DNA from: Streptomyces torulosus
GTDB lineage: Bacteria; Actinomycetota; Actinomycetes; Streptomycetales; Streptomycetaceae
Length of the DNA: 34,590 bases
Direction: 5' to 3'
NCBI RefSeq assembly: GCF_001419765.1
Contig: NZ_LIRK01000299.1
Coordinates: 1 to 34,590 of the forward strand
Shown: positions 1 to 7,734 of the stretch, in pieces
Layout: every line of letters starts with the position of its first letter
How positions within the stretch are numbered: position 1 is the first letter of the stretch
The notes under the pieces: generated by a model
What the model saw: only the letters and a program-made list of their open reading frames with translations
Told to the model about the DNA's origin: nothing
Database searches by the model: none
Position numbers and translations under genes: made by a program

Positions 1-2
1 CC

Positions 3-260
3 ACCGACCACCCCATCGGCACCATGCTCCAGGCGTGGACCGACACGGCTGACGCCTACCTCGCCGAAGTGGTCCCCGGCCGTCGGGCGGAGGCGCAGGA
101 CTTGGGCGTCCACCTGTGGACCGCCCTGCACGGCCAGCTCGTCCTGTGGCACACCCTGCCGAGTTCCGCCGCCGGCAACGAGGCCATCCTGATCGAGCTG
201 GAGGAGTCCTTGCTGCGACGCCTGCTCCCGGCACCGGAGGCTCCGAGCCCCGCGGAGTGA
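3..260 (+). CDS. C-terminal part of a probable TetR-family regulator (partial)
   Basis: The reading frame is open from the left edge and ends in TGA at 258-260, so only the last 85 or so residues are present. The helical segment with the motif LWTALHGQLVLWH followed by a Leu/Glu-rich last helix resembles the ligand-binding C-terminal domain of TetR regulators, where a W-x-x-L-H-G type helix is common. The DNA-binding half lies outside the window, so the family call rests on this weak signature alone. It is followed after 38 bases by the convergent AraC gene. Confidence 0.5.
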   Translation, partial: TDHPIGTMLQAWTDTADAYLAEVVPGRRAEAQDLGVHLWTALHGQLVLWHTLPSSAAGNEAILIELEESLLRRLLPAPEAPSPAE

Positions 261-298
261 CAGGCCAGAATGGCCCTCTGCTCCCGGAAGGTGGACGG

Positions 299-1324
299 TC
301 AGACTCGGGTGACGGCTGCGGTTCGGAGGGCGTCGGGGGTGGTTCCGGTCCAGGTGCGGAAGGCGCGGTAGAAGGAGTTGGTGTCGTCGTAGCCGAGTAG
401 GTAGGCGATTTCGGCGGTGCGCATGGTGCTGTTGCCGAGGTAGTGGCGGGCCAGGTTTTCGCGGGTGGTGGCGAGGATTTCCTGGAAGCTGGTTCCTTCG
501 AGCTTCAGTTGTCGTTGCAGGGTGCGGTTGCTGACGGCGAGGTGACGGGTGACCGCGGTCATGGAGCTTCCGCCGGCGGGAAGTGTTTCGTGCAGCGCGG
601 CCCGCACCCGCTCGGCGACACTGGCCGTCGCCTGCAGGTCGGACAGGCGTCGGCGGAGTTCCGGGGCGAAGAACCGCCAGAGTTGCTCGTTCTCGGTGAG
701 GAACGGGCGGTTCGCGTCGGCGGGCGCGAAGGTGATCGCGTGCGTCTGTCCCTTGTGGACTTCTACGCCGAGGTAGTCGTCCAGGCCGGCGTGCTCGGCA
801 GGGAGCCAGGGATCGGTGGCCCGGACCGGCCGGATGTCGTGGCGGGTCGCGATCCGGGCCAGAGCGACCCAGAACACCATCTCGGCGGCGGCCAGCAGGG
901 GCGGCGGAGGGGTGTCCGGCGGCCACCGGAAGCTGATCGTCAAGCCTTCGTCGCCGTTGTCGAGCCGCAGGTGCAGGGGTCCGATGAGGGGCTTGTAGAT
1001 CGCGATGCGCTCGGCTGCGGTCCGCAGATCGGGGCTGCACAGGGCGGCGAAGATCGGCGGGTGGAACATCTCGACCGAGATCGACCGGCCGATCGCGACA
1101 GCCAGGTCCGGATCGCCGCTCTCGGCCTCGAGCGCCTCCCACAGCCGGAAGTACTCCTCGAGGGGGAGGGCGACCGGGCCGCGGCCGAACAGGTCGGCAG
1201 GCAGCCGGGCGCGCCGGAGTACCCGGGTGGATGACACGCCGAGGTCCTTCAGCAGGGCTTTGATGCTGGGATCCAGGGTGAATCGTCCGGTGCTCACGAC
1301 GGGGAGCGTAACGGCCGCCGGCAT
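299..1324 (-). CDS. AraC-family transcriptional regulator
   Basis: Probable regulator of about 341 residues. The first two thirds match the AraC-type arabinose-binding-like domain (LFGRGPVALPLEEYFRLWEA, then FHPPIFAALCSPDLRTAAER). The C-terminus has the double helix-turn-helix: VTRHLAVSNRTLQRQLKLEG for the first and TAEIAYLLGYDDTNSFYRAF for the second. The frame stays open up to 1462, but the extra upstream residues are Trp/Arg-rich and not family-like. I chose ATG at 1324; GTG at 1297 (332 residues) is equally possible because neither start has a good ribosome-binding site. It is divergent from the SDR gene at 1486, the normal arrangement for a regulator and its target. Confidence 0.85.
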   Translation of the reverse strand: MPAAVTLPVVSTGRFTLDPSIKALLKDLGVSSTRVLRRARLPADLFGRGPVALPLEEYFRLWEALEAESGDPDLAVAIGRSISVEMFHPPIFAALCSPDLRTAAERIAIYKPLIGPLHLRLDNGDEGLTISFRWPPDTPPPPLLAAAEMVFWVALARIATRHDIRPVRATDPWLPAEHAGLDDYLGVEVHKGQTHAITFAPADANRPFLTENEQLWRFFAPELRRRLSDLQATASVAERVRAALHETLPAGGSSMTAVTRHLAVSNRTLQRQLKLEGTSFQEILATTRENLARHYLGNSTMRTAEIAYLLGYDDTNSFYRAFRTWTGTTPDALRTAAVTRV

Positions 1325-1340
1325 GCCTGTCACCAGCGGA

Positions 1341-1420
1341 TGGCGCCATTCCCCTCGCCAAGCGCGCCATCGAAAGCTGGCGTCATACGCAAGTGAGTTG
1401 GCGCGCCACGCTAGTGCCAG
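1341..1420. promoter_or_regulatory. Candidate AraC operator region between the AraC gene and the SDR
   Basis: The divergent intergenic region contains two direct copies of a TGGCGYCAT element (TGGCGCCATT at 1341-1350 and TGGCGTCATA at 1378-1387, 37 bases apart). It also has a TTGGCGCGCCA palindrome at 1399-1409 and TGCCA at 1415-1419. Direct repeats on one face are typical AraC-family targets. That this regulator binds here is inferred from position. Confidence 0.4.
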
Positions 1421-1485
1421 GCCGAAGATCCCCTTCCAGCGTTCACAACGAAAGGTCACCACTTCCCACCGAAAGGATCACCACC

Positions 1486-2337
1486 ATGACCACCAAGGTC
1501 GCACTCGTCACCGGGGCTTCGTCGGGGATCGGCGAGGCCACCGCGCTCAAGCTGCGCGAGGCCGGCTACACCGTCTACGGCGCGGCGCGGCGTGTGCAGC
1601 GCATGCAACACCTGACCGAGCAGGGGATCCACCTGCTGGCCATGGACGTCACCGACGACACTTCCATGCGGGAAGGCGTCGAGAAGCTCATCGCCGACAC
1701 CGGCCGGCTCGACGTCCTCGTCAACAACGCCGGCTACGGTTCCTACGGCGCCGTCGAGGACGTCCCCCTGCAGGAGGCCAGGGAACAGTTCGAGGTCAAC
1801 GTGTTCGGTGCGGCGCGCCTGACCCAGCTGGTCCTGCCGCACATGCGGGCGCAGCGCTCGGGAACCATCGTCAACATCACCTCGGTGGGTGGCCGCATGT
1901 GCACCTCACTGGGAGCCTGGTACCACGCCACGAAGTTCGCGCTGGAAGCGCTCAGCGACTGCCTGCGCATGGAGCTCAAGCCCTTCGGGATCGACGTCGT
2001 GGTGATCGAACCGGGCGGGGTCAAGTCCGAGTGGGGCGGCATCGCCGCGCAGAAGGCCCGCGCCGTCTCCGGCACCGGCCCGTACGCCCCGCAGGCCAAC
2101 GCCGTGGCCGACTCGCTCAGTTCGGAGGCCAACGAACGCCGCCTGTCGTCGCCGGACTTGATAGCCAAGACCATCGTCAAGTCCGTCCGGGCACGCCGGC
2201 CCAAGACGCGTTACGCCGTCGGCTTCGGCGCCAAGCCCATGATCTTCCTGCACAACACGCTGCCCAACCGCACCTTCGACGCGTTCATGCGCCGCGCCAC
2301 CGGCGTGCCCGCGAACTACGTGCCCGCGAACAACTGA
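1486..2337 (+). CDS. Short-chain dehydrogenase/reductase (classical SDR)
   Basis: NAD(P)-dependent oxidoreductase of 283 residues with a Rossmann fold. The cofactor loop TGASSGIG lies at residues 9-16, the NNAG motif begins at residue 80, and the catalytic set is Ser133, Tyr146 and Lys150 (YHATK). The Arg-Arg after the second strand (YGAARR) suggests NADP preference. The start ATG at 1486 has a GAAAGGA ribosome-binding site at 1471-1477; the frame is open further upstream but that part is not SDR-like. The C-terminal region resembles SDRs often annotated as oxidoreductases of unknown substrate. It is divergent from an AraC regulator and followed directly by a broken paralogue. Confidence 0.93.
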   Translation: MTTKVALVTGASSGIGEATALKLREAGYTVYGAARRVQRMQHLTEQGIHLLAMDVTDDTSMREGVEKLIADTGRLDVLVNNAGYGSYGAVEDVPLQEAREQFEVNVFGAARLTQLVLPHMRAQRSGTIVNITSVGGRMCTSLGAWYHATKFALEALSDCLRMELKPFGIDVVVIEPGGVKSEWGGIAAQKARAVSGTGPYAPQANAVADSLSSEANERRLSSPDLIAKTIVKSVRARRPKTRYAVGFGAKPMIFLHNTLPNRTFDAFMRRATGVPANYVPANN

Positions 2338-2338
2338 C

Positions 2339-2620
2339 GTGACGGTCGTGAAGACCGCGCTGGTCACCGGCGCGTCGTAGGGTGTCGGCGGAGCGGTCGC
2401 CACCAAGCTGGTCGCCCTCGGCTGCATCGTCTACGGCGCCGCCGAAACCGGCCGGCTCGACGTGCTGGTCAACAACGTCGGCCACGGCTTCTACGGTGCC
2501 GTCGAGGACGTGCACATGGACGAGGCGCGCCGCCGGATGGAGGTCAACGTCGTCGGCGCCGCCCGCCTCACCCAGCTGGTCCTGCCGCACCTGCGTGGCC
2601 GGCGGGGGACGATCATCGAC
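2339..2620 (+). pseudogene. Decayed tandem paralogue of the SDR
   Basis: Starting at GTG 2339, two bases after the stop of the intact SDR, the translation reads TVVKTALVTGAS, then a TAG stop at 2378-2380 inside the cofactor loop, then GVGGAVATKL in the same frame. Relative to the neighbour, about 36 residues (35-70) are missing by an in-frame deletion, joining VYGAA directly to ETGRLDVLVNN. The match continues through VNVVGAARLTQLVLPHL and ends at RGTIID near 2620, where transposase-like sequence begins. The catalytic Ser, Tyr and Lys are absent. This is a tandem duplicate broken by a nonsense codon, a deletion and an IS-associated truncation. Confidence 0.88.
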
Positions 2621-2630
2621 CGCAGGATGA

Positions 2631-2985
2631 CTGGCCGTCGACGTTCTGGGGCTGATCATCGGTGTCGTGGTGCTGGCCGCCTCCGCCCACGACAACGCCG
2701 CCGGCACCCGCCTGCTCGACCAGGCGGCCGAGCGGTGCTGGATGTGTCTGGAGAAGGCCCTGGTGGACCAGGGCTTCAAGGACGAGGTTCGGCTTCATCC
2801 CGCAACCCAAGAGGTGGATCCTGGAGCAGGTCAACGGCACATTGATGCTGCACCGCCGCCTGGCCCGCGAGGACGATCACCGCCCTGACACCTCCGCCTC
2901 GCGCGTCTACTGGGCTTCCATCGCCAACATGACCCGCCGCCTCACCACACCCGCCCCCGCCTGGCGAGACACCCTCGGGCTGGCC
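2631..2985 (+). mobile_element. IS5-family transposase remnant (C-terminal part, frameshifted)
   Basis: The segment translates as LAVDVLGLIIGVVVLAASAH, then DNAAGTRLLDQ and EKALVDQGFKDEV, which I recognise as the catalytic-core region of IS5-type transposases common in Streptomyces. Near 2790 the match moves to another frame and continues as FIPQPKRWILEQ, NGTLMLHRRLAR, DHRPDTSASRVYW and NMTRRLT. The N-terminal half of the transposase and both inverted ends are missing, so the element is dead. A second remnant of the same family lies at 14612-14720 in the same orientation. Confidence 0.82.
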
Positions 2986-3076
2986 GCGCGGACATCAGCG
3001 AGCTCCTGGCAGACCTCCAGGACCAGCACGACAAACCACAGTCCGGGCCGGTGAACTACGCGACCAGATCGACCAC

Positions 3077-3385
3077 TTGTCCGCCGCCCCGGCCGAGGCC
3101 GAAGGGCGACTCGCGGACCTGGCCACCACCCGGAAGATCACCGCCGAACGCGTCCCGCGCGGGACCGAGCCCGATCCGCCCGAGACGAACACCGCCTACC
3201 AGGCCATCGTGAACGCCTTCAATCAGCACCCCGGCCGGGCATTCCGAGCCCGCGAGCTGCACGGACTCCTCGGCATGCCCACCGACGAGGCGACCGTCAA
3301 CGTCACCCGCAGCCGCCTCGGACGCCTCGTCCGACAAGGCTTCCTCACCCATCCCGGACGAGGCCGCTACCAGAAACGGACCTAA
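3077..3385 (+). CDS. Small winged-helix-like protein or fragment, unknown role
   Basis: About 102 residues from a TTG at 3077. The N-terminal stretch AEAEGRLADLATTRKITAE looks like a short coiled coil. The C-terminal half (AYQAIVNAFNQHPGRAFRA, then RLGRLVRQGFLTHPGRGRY) reads as a small winged-helix domain ending in a basic wing. No convincing start or ribosome-binding site is visible. An adjacent frame just upstream (DISELLADLQDQHDK) looks like the missing beginning, which implies a frameshift near 3050. Together with the IS remnant before it, this suggests a truncated gene. I do not recognise a function. Confidence 0.45.
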   Translation: MSAAPAEAEGRLADLATTRKITAERVPRGTEPDPPETNTAYQAIVNAFNQHPGRAFRARELHGLLGMPTDEATVNVTRSRLGRLVRQGFLTHPGRGRYQKRT

Positions 3386-3419
3386 CGTCCAGTCAAGCCT
3401 CGCAAGAGCACCGGCGTTT

Positions 3420-4028
3420 TTACTCTTGAGGGGCCGCTGTCGATGCCAGGCCTCGCCATGCGAGCGGCAGCAGTCCTGCCGCCAGGGCGGTCTTGAGCGC
3501 GTCGGTGATGAGGAAAGGGGTGACTCCCAGCGCGATGGCCTGCTGGGCGCCGAGGTGCAGGTCCATGGCCAGCCACACGGTCCCGGCCAGGTAGATGACC
3601 GCGTTGCCCAGCGTCATCAGACCCACGGTGCCCAGGATGCCTCGGTCGTTGCCGCGGCGGGCGAGTTCGCCGACGAGGACGGCGGCGAGGACGAACCCGA
3701 CGACATAGCCGAAGCCGGGGCCGCCCAGGCCGTGGGTGTGATTGGCGAACCAGGGCACTCCGGCGGCACCGGCGGCGAGATAGAGCAGCATGGCCGCCGC
3801 CCCGCGAACGGTACCGAGCGCGGTGCCGACCAGCAGGACCGCGAGGGTCTGGAAGGTGAAGGGCACGGGGCTGAGCGGTGTGTGCAGGGAGACCTGGGCG
3901 CAGAGGCCGGTGAGGCCCGCGCCGCCGACGACGAGAAGCGTGTCCCGCAGGAGGGCGGATCCGGGGACCAGGTCGGCAAGGACTCCGGGATGGGCGCTCG
4001 GTCGCAGGGAGGCGGTCGTGGTGGTCAT
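3420..4028 (-). CDS. bioY: Biotin transporter BioY
   Basis: Membrane protein of 202 residues, the usual size of BioY, the substrate-binding S component of biotin ECF transporters. The family signature PVPFTFQTLAVLLVGTALG near residues 54-72 is clear, followed by several hydrophobic segments and the conserved GxPGFGYVVGFVLAA region. The ATG at 4028 overlaps the stop of the HAD gene by four bases (ATGA). It is the last gene of the carboxylase operon, where biotin uptake would serve the biotin-dependent carboxylase. No bioM/bioN partners are visible, so it would work alone or with distant energy-coupling genes. Confidence 0.93.
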   Translation of the reverse strand: MTTTTASLRPSAHPGVLADLVPGSALLRDTLLVVGGAGLTGLCAQVSLHTPLSPVPFTFQTLAVLLVGTALGTVRGAAAMLLYLAAGAAGVPWFANHTHGLGGPGFGYVVGFVLAAVLVGELARRGNDRGILGTVGLMTLGNAVIYLAGTVWLAMDLHLGAQQAIALGVTPFLITDALKTALAAGLLPLAWRGLASTAAPQE

Positions 4029-4921
4029 GTCGGTACGGGTCCGTTCTCGATGGGGTGGGAGTGCAGGGCGGGCAACAGGGTGGTCAGCCCGCCCACACCC
4101 TCGACGGTGAGATGCGGGCGCTGCTCCGTGGGCAGCGTGGCGAAGTGGTCCGCCGCGTGGATGCCGGTGGTTACGGCGATGCCGAGAGCGCCGGCACGCC
4201 GGGCCATGGCCATCTCCAGTTCAGGGTCGTCTCCGACGACGGCGAGGTGTTGCGGGGCCAGGCCCAGACGGCGCGCGGCGCAGCGCAGGCCGGTCAACGA
4301 GGGCTTTCCCATGACCTGTTCGGTGACACCCGTGACACTGCTGATCATGGCGCAGATGGCCCGGGACGTGCCCAGTGCCCGACCGTCGGCGCTGGCGAAG
4401 AACACCGACTGTGAGCTGCTGTAAAGGGTGGCGCCTCCGAAGACGGCGTGGCAGGCGGTTTCCAGGTCGTCCATCGTGAACTCGCGGTACCAGCCGACGA
4501 GCACGGCGTCGGCTTCCGGCTTCCCCGTGGGTTCGACGATCTCGATGCCGGCTTGGCGCAGCGGCTCCTTCAGGCCGTCGCCGCCGAGCACCAGCGCGCT
4601 GCGGTGTCCCATGGCCAGGAAGTGGTCGACGGCACTGGTCGCCGGAGTGAGCATGGCGTCGTCCGGCAGGTCGAACCCGATGCGGCGCAGCGTCTCGGCG
4701 TAGGCCGACGGAGTGCGGGTGGTGCCGTTGGTGAAGGTGACCCAGGGCAGGCCGCGGGCGGTGAGGGCGGCCGTGACTTCCAGGGCTCCAGGGAGGGGAG
4801 TGAGCCCGTGGTTGCGCCGGTCGCCCAGGACGAGCGTGCCGTCCATGTCGAAGACGACGCCGCGGACGGCCCGCAGACGGTTGGTCAGGTCGGCGGCCTC
4901 GTCAGGCTGGTCGGCGGTCAC
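4025..4921 (-). CDS. HAD-superfamily (class IIA, NagD-like) phosphatase
   Basis: Predicted phosphatase of 298 residues. Motif I is FDMDGTLVLGD with the nucleophile Asp25 and acid Asp27. Motif II is FTNGTT, Lys sits in MGKPSL, and the last acidic motif is VVGDDPELEMAMA followed by the typical C-terminal GIAVTTG. The cap between motifs II and III fits class IIA enzymes such as NagD or p-nitrophenyl phosphatases. The start is GTG at 4921 with TGGAG seven bases upstream; it overlaps the carboxyltransferase gene by 20 bases and bioY by 4. In this operon it could hydrolyse a phosphorylated intermediate made by the dikinase-like subunits or clear a misphosphorylated side product; both are inference. 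Confidence 0.88.
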   Translation of the reverse strand: MTADQPDEAADLTNRLRAVRGVVFDMDGTLVLGDRRNHGLTPLPGALEVTAALTARGLPWVTFTNGTTRTPSAYAETLRRIGFDLPDDAMLTPATSAVDHFLAMGHRSALVLGGDGLKEPLRQAGIEIVEPTGKPEADAVLVGWYREFTMDDLETACHAVFGGATLYSSSQSVFFASADGRALGTSRAICAMISSVTGVTEQVMGKPSLTGLRCAARRLGLAPQHLAVVGDDPELEMAMARRAGALGIAVTTGIHAADHFATLPTEQRPHLTVEGVGGLTTLLPALHSHPIENGPVPT

Positions 4922-6377
4922 GGTGCAGCTCCAGTCGGAAGTCGGGCCGGTCCAGGACCAGTTCGGGGGTTGCCGGGCGTGTCCGCAGGCCTTGGAGCAG
5001 GTCGAGCACCGGTTTGACGTCGGGGTTGTAGTGCCGCCGAGCCGGACCGGCGGCCACCATGGCGTCCACCTGTTCTGCGGGCATGGTGGCCCGCAGGAGC
5101 AGTTCTTCGTCGCTGATGCCGCGCGGGAAGCGCCGGCGCAGTTCCGCGACGGTGGGCGGAGGTGGTTCGGCGGCGAGTTCCTTCGCCCGGGGCCGTCCCA
5201 GGATGCGGTCGGCGACCTGCGGGTCCACGGGGGCGGTGGGGCGGCCGAAGCTGCCCAGCACGTACCGGATCACCGGGTCGGAGACGTTCTCGTAGCGTTC
5301 GGTGCCGATCACGTTGTAGAGGGCCTGGGTGCACACCATCTGTGGGAAGGGGGTGACCATGATGGGGTGGCCGAGTTCGGCGCGGACGCGGGTCACCTCC
5401 TCGATGACCGCGTCGAAGCGGTCGCTGAAGCCCAATTCGTCGAGCTGCCGGTGCAGGGTGGTCATCACACCGCCGGCCACCTGGTGGCGCATGAACGCGG
5501 CGTCGTAGTCCCGGGGGCCGCCCACGGGCAGCCCCTCGGCCGCGGCCATGCCGTCGAAGTAGTCGGCGACCACGCTCAGTAGCCGGTCGTCGACGTCCAC
5601 GGTGTGGCCGATTTCGCGCAGATTGGCCACGACCTGCTGGGCGTTGGGCAGGGACGTGCCGCCCGCGAGAGCCCCGCAGGCCACTTGGAGGGCCTGTACG
5701 CCCAGGTCGGCGGCCTTGAGGTAGGTCAGGCCCGGCAGACCGATCGTGCAGTGGGAGTGCAGCTCCAGCGGTGTGCCGACGAGCTTGCCCAGGACTGTCG
5801 GGATCAGCGTCGCGGCGCGTTCCGGAGTCAGCAGTCCGCCGGGGTCCTTGATGTAGACCCGGTCGATGTCCGGGCAGGCGGCCATCTGCGCCGCGAGCGA
5901 GGCGTAGTGGGCGTCGTCGTGGACGTCGCTGACGGTGAAGGTCAGTGCTCCGACGATCTCGGTGGCCCCAGCTGCTCGGATCATGCGGGCGGACTCGCGT
6001 ACGGCGTCCATGTCGTGCATGGGGTCCAGGACGACGTAACGGGTGACCCCGTTCACCACCAGCCGGTCGTAGACCAGTTGCATGAACTCGGGATGGGCGA
6101 CCTCCCAGGAGATGAAGCGCAGCCCGGTGCCGATGAACTGCAAGGGGGTGTTCGGCATGGCGCGGTGCGTCAGCCGTATCCGCTCCCACGGGTCCTCGCG
6201 GTGGGTGCGCACCGCCATGCCCATGTGGGTGCTGGAGGTGTAGTCGAGGGCGCGGAAGCCGACCCGGTCAAGGACTGGCGCGACCTGGAGGATCTTGCCG
6301 GTGTCGAGTCCGGTGGCGCCCCACAGGCTCTGGTTGCCGTCGCGCAGCGACACGTCGACGAGCTGGATGTCAGCCAC
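4902..6377 (-). CDS. Biotin-dependent carboxyltransferase subunit (pyruvate-carboxylase/OadA type)
   Basis: 491 residues with an HMGL-like TIM barrel (about 5-270) and a PYC/OADA conserved domain (about 285-430). It would move the carboxyl from carboxybiotin to a substrate carbanion or enolate. Visible landmarks are LRDGNQ (Arg12, Asp13, Gln16), Lys177 in YIKDPGGL (the carbamylated metal-ligand Lys of the family), His207 and His209 in LHSHC, and Thr241 in AGGTSLPN. Compared with pyruvate carboxylase, HxHDT is HSHCT, and the LLRG motif that carries the pyruvate-carboxylate-binding Arg (human R644) aligns by eye with IGTG, leaving Thr84. No biotinyl domain is fused; it is encoded separately at 7731-8225. 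The start is GTG 6377 with GGGAG upstream. The substrate is therefore probably not pyruvate. Confidence 0.9.
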   Translation of the reverse strand: MADIQLVDVSLRDGNQSLWGATGLDTGKILQVAPVLDRVGFRALDYTSSTHMGMAVRTHREDPWERIRLTHRAMPNTPLQFIGTGLRFISWEVAHPEFMQLVYDRLVVNGVTRYVVLDPMHDMDAVRESARMIRAAGATEIVGALTFTVSDVHDDAHYASLAAQMAACPDIDRVYIKDPGGLLTPERAATLIPTVLGKLVGTPLELHSHCTIGLPGLTYLKAADLGVQALQVACGALAGGTSLPNAQQVVANLREIGHTVDVDDRLLSVVADYFDGMAAAEGLPVGGPRDYDAAFMRHQVAGGVMTTLHRQLDELGFSDRFDAVIEEVTRVRAELGHPIMVTPFPQMVCTQALYNVIGTERYENVSDPVIRYVLGSFGRPTAPVDPQVADRILGRPRAKELAAEPPPPTVAELRRRFPRGISDEELLLRATMPAEQVDAMVAAGPARRHYNPDVKPVLDLLQGLRTRPATPELVLDRPDFRLELHRDRRPA

Positions 6378-7734
6378 GGCTGCTCCCTACTGGAAGGTCC
6401 CGCAGAAAGCGGGTGAACCAGGCGGTGTCCACGCCACCCTCGGCGAACTCGGCCTGTGCCAGCACCTCTTGGTGCAGCGGGATGTTGGTGCTGACCCCGA
6501 CGACCGCACACCGGGCCAGGGCGGCGCGCAGCCGTGCCAGCGCGTCGGCACGGTCCCGGCCGTGGACGATCAGCTTCGCGAGCAGCGAGTCGTAGTACGG
6601 CGGTACGCTCGCACCCGCCTGGAGGTGCGTGTCGATCCGGATGCCGTCACCGAGCGGCCAGACCGCCTCGGTCACAGTGCCGGGGCTTGGCTGGAAGTCA
6701 CGTGCCCAGTCCTCGGCGTTGATCCGACACTCGATGGCGTGTCCCGTGAAGCACACGTCCGCCTGTCCGAAGGAGAGCGATCGCCCCTCGGCGACGGCGA
6801 GTTGCTCCGCGACGAGATCCAGTCCGGTGATGGCCTCGGTGACCGGGTGCTCGACCTGGATGCGGGCGTTCATCTCCAGGAAGTAGAAGGTGCCCCGGTC
6901 GACGTCGACCAGGAACTCGACCGTGCCCAGGCCCCGGTACTCCAGATGCTTGCCGAGGGCCACCGCGGCACGGTGCATCTCCTCGCGCAGGGCCGGGTCG
7001 AGAGCGGGCGCGGGCGCCTCTTCGATCAGCTTCTGGTAGCGGCGCTGCACGGAGCAGTCGCGGGTGCCGAGGTGAACGACGTTCTCGCCGTCCGCGATGA
7101 GCTGGACCTCCACATGCCGCCCGGTGGCGACGAAGCGTTCGAGGTAGACGCGGGGGTCCCCGAAGGCGGCGCCCGCCTCGGCGACGGCCAGGTCGACGGT
7201 GGCGGACAGGTCCGCCGGATCGTGCACCTGCTTCATGCCCCGGCCGCCGCCACCGCCGACCGCCTTGATCAGCAGGGGGTAGCCGATCTCCGCGGCAAGC
7301 CGGGCCGCGTCGGCTGTGTCCTCCAGCGGCCCGCCGGGTACCACTGGCAGACCGGCCGCCACGGCATGCCGACGGGCCTCCAACTTGTCGCCCACTGAGG
7401 CGAGTTGTTCCACCGTGGGGCCGATGAACACGATGCCGGCCTCGGTGCAGGCCCTGGCCAGCCGCTGGTTCTCGGAGAGGAAGCCGTACCCGGGATGGAT
7501 GGCGTCGGCGCCGGCGGTTTTCGCCGCCGTGAGGACGGCGTCCACGTCCAGGTAGCTGGCCGAGGGCGGGGCGGGGCCGAGGCGCACCACCCGGTCGGCC
7601 AGTCGGGCCGGTACGGAGTCGAGGTCGGCGTCGGAGGCGGCGAGCACCGCCTCGATGCCGAGCCGCCTGCACGTACGGATGATGCGCAGGGCGATTTCAC
7701 CCCGGTTGGCGATCAGAACGCGTCGCAGGATCAC
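6370..7734 (-). CDS. Biotin carboxylase subunit
   Basis: 454 residues, the standard length of free-standing AccC-type biotin carboxylases, which use ATP and bicarbonate to carboxylate biotin on the carrier protein. The N-terminal domain starts LRRVLIANRGEIALRII. The ATP-grasp Gly-rich loop is GGGGGRGMK, and the active-site segment is EMNARIQVEHPVTE. The C-terminal domain has IECRINAEDW. Start GTG 7734 overlaps the BCCP stop by four bases (GTGA), and its own stop overlaps the carboxyltransferase start by eight. The operon context makes it the carboxylating half of the complex rather than a housekeeping acetyl-CoA carboxylase subunit. Confidence 0.95.
   Translation of the reverse strand: MILRRVLIANRGEIALRIIRTCRRLGIEAVLAASDADLDSVPARLADRVVRLGPAPPSASYLDVDAVLTAAKTAGADAIHPGYGFLSENQRLARACTEAGIVFIGPTVEQLASVGDKLEARRHAVAAGLPVVPGGPLEDTADAARLAAEIGYPLLIKAVGGGGGRGMKQVHDPADLSATVDLAVAEAGAAFGDPRVYLERFVATGRHVEVQLIADGENVVHLGTRDCSVQRRYQKLIEEAPAPALDPALREEMHRAAVALGKHLEYRGLGTVEFLVDVDRGTFYFLEMNARIQVEHPVTEAITGLDLVAEQLAVAEGRSLSFGQADVCFTGHAIECRINAEDWARDFQPSPGTVTEAVWPLGDGIRIDTHLQAGASVPPYYDSLLAKLIVHGRDRADALARLRAALARCAVVGVSTNIPLHQEVLAQAEFAEGGVDTAWFTRFLRDLPVGSSRG

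Noticed and set aside
443..1234. Long plus-strand open frame opposite the AraC gene
   Set aside because: Gly/Arg/Val-rich shadow with no domain or ribosome-binding site; the opposite strand encodes a clear AraC protein.
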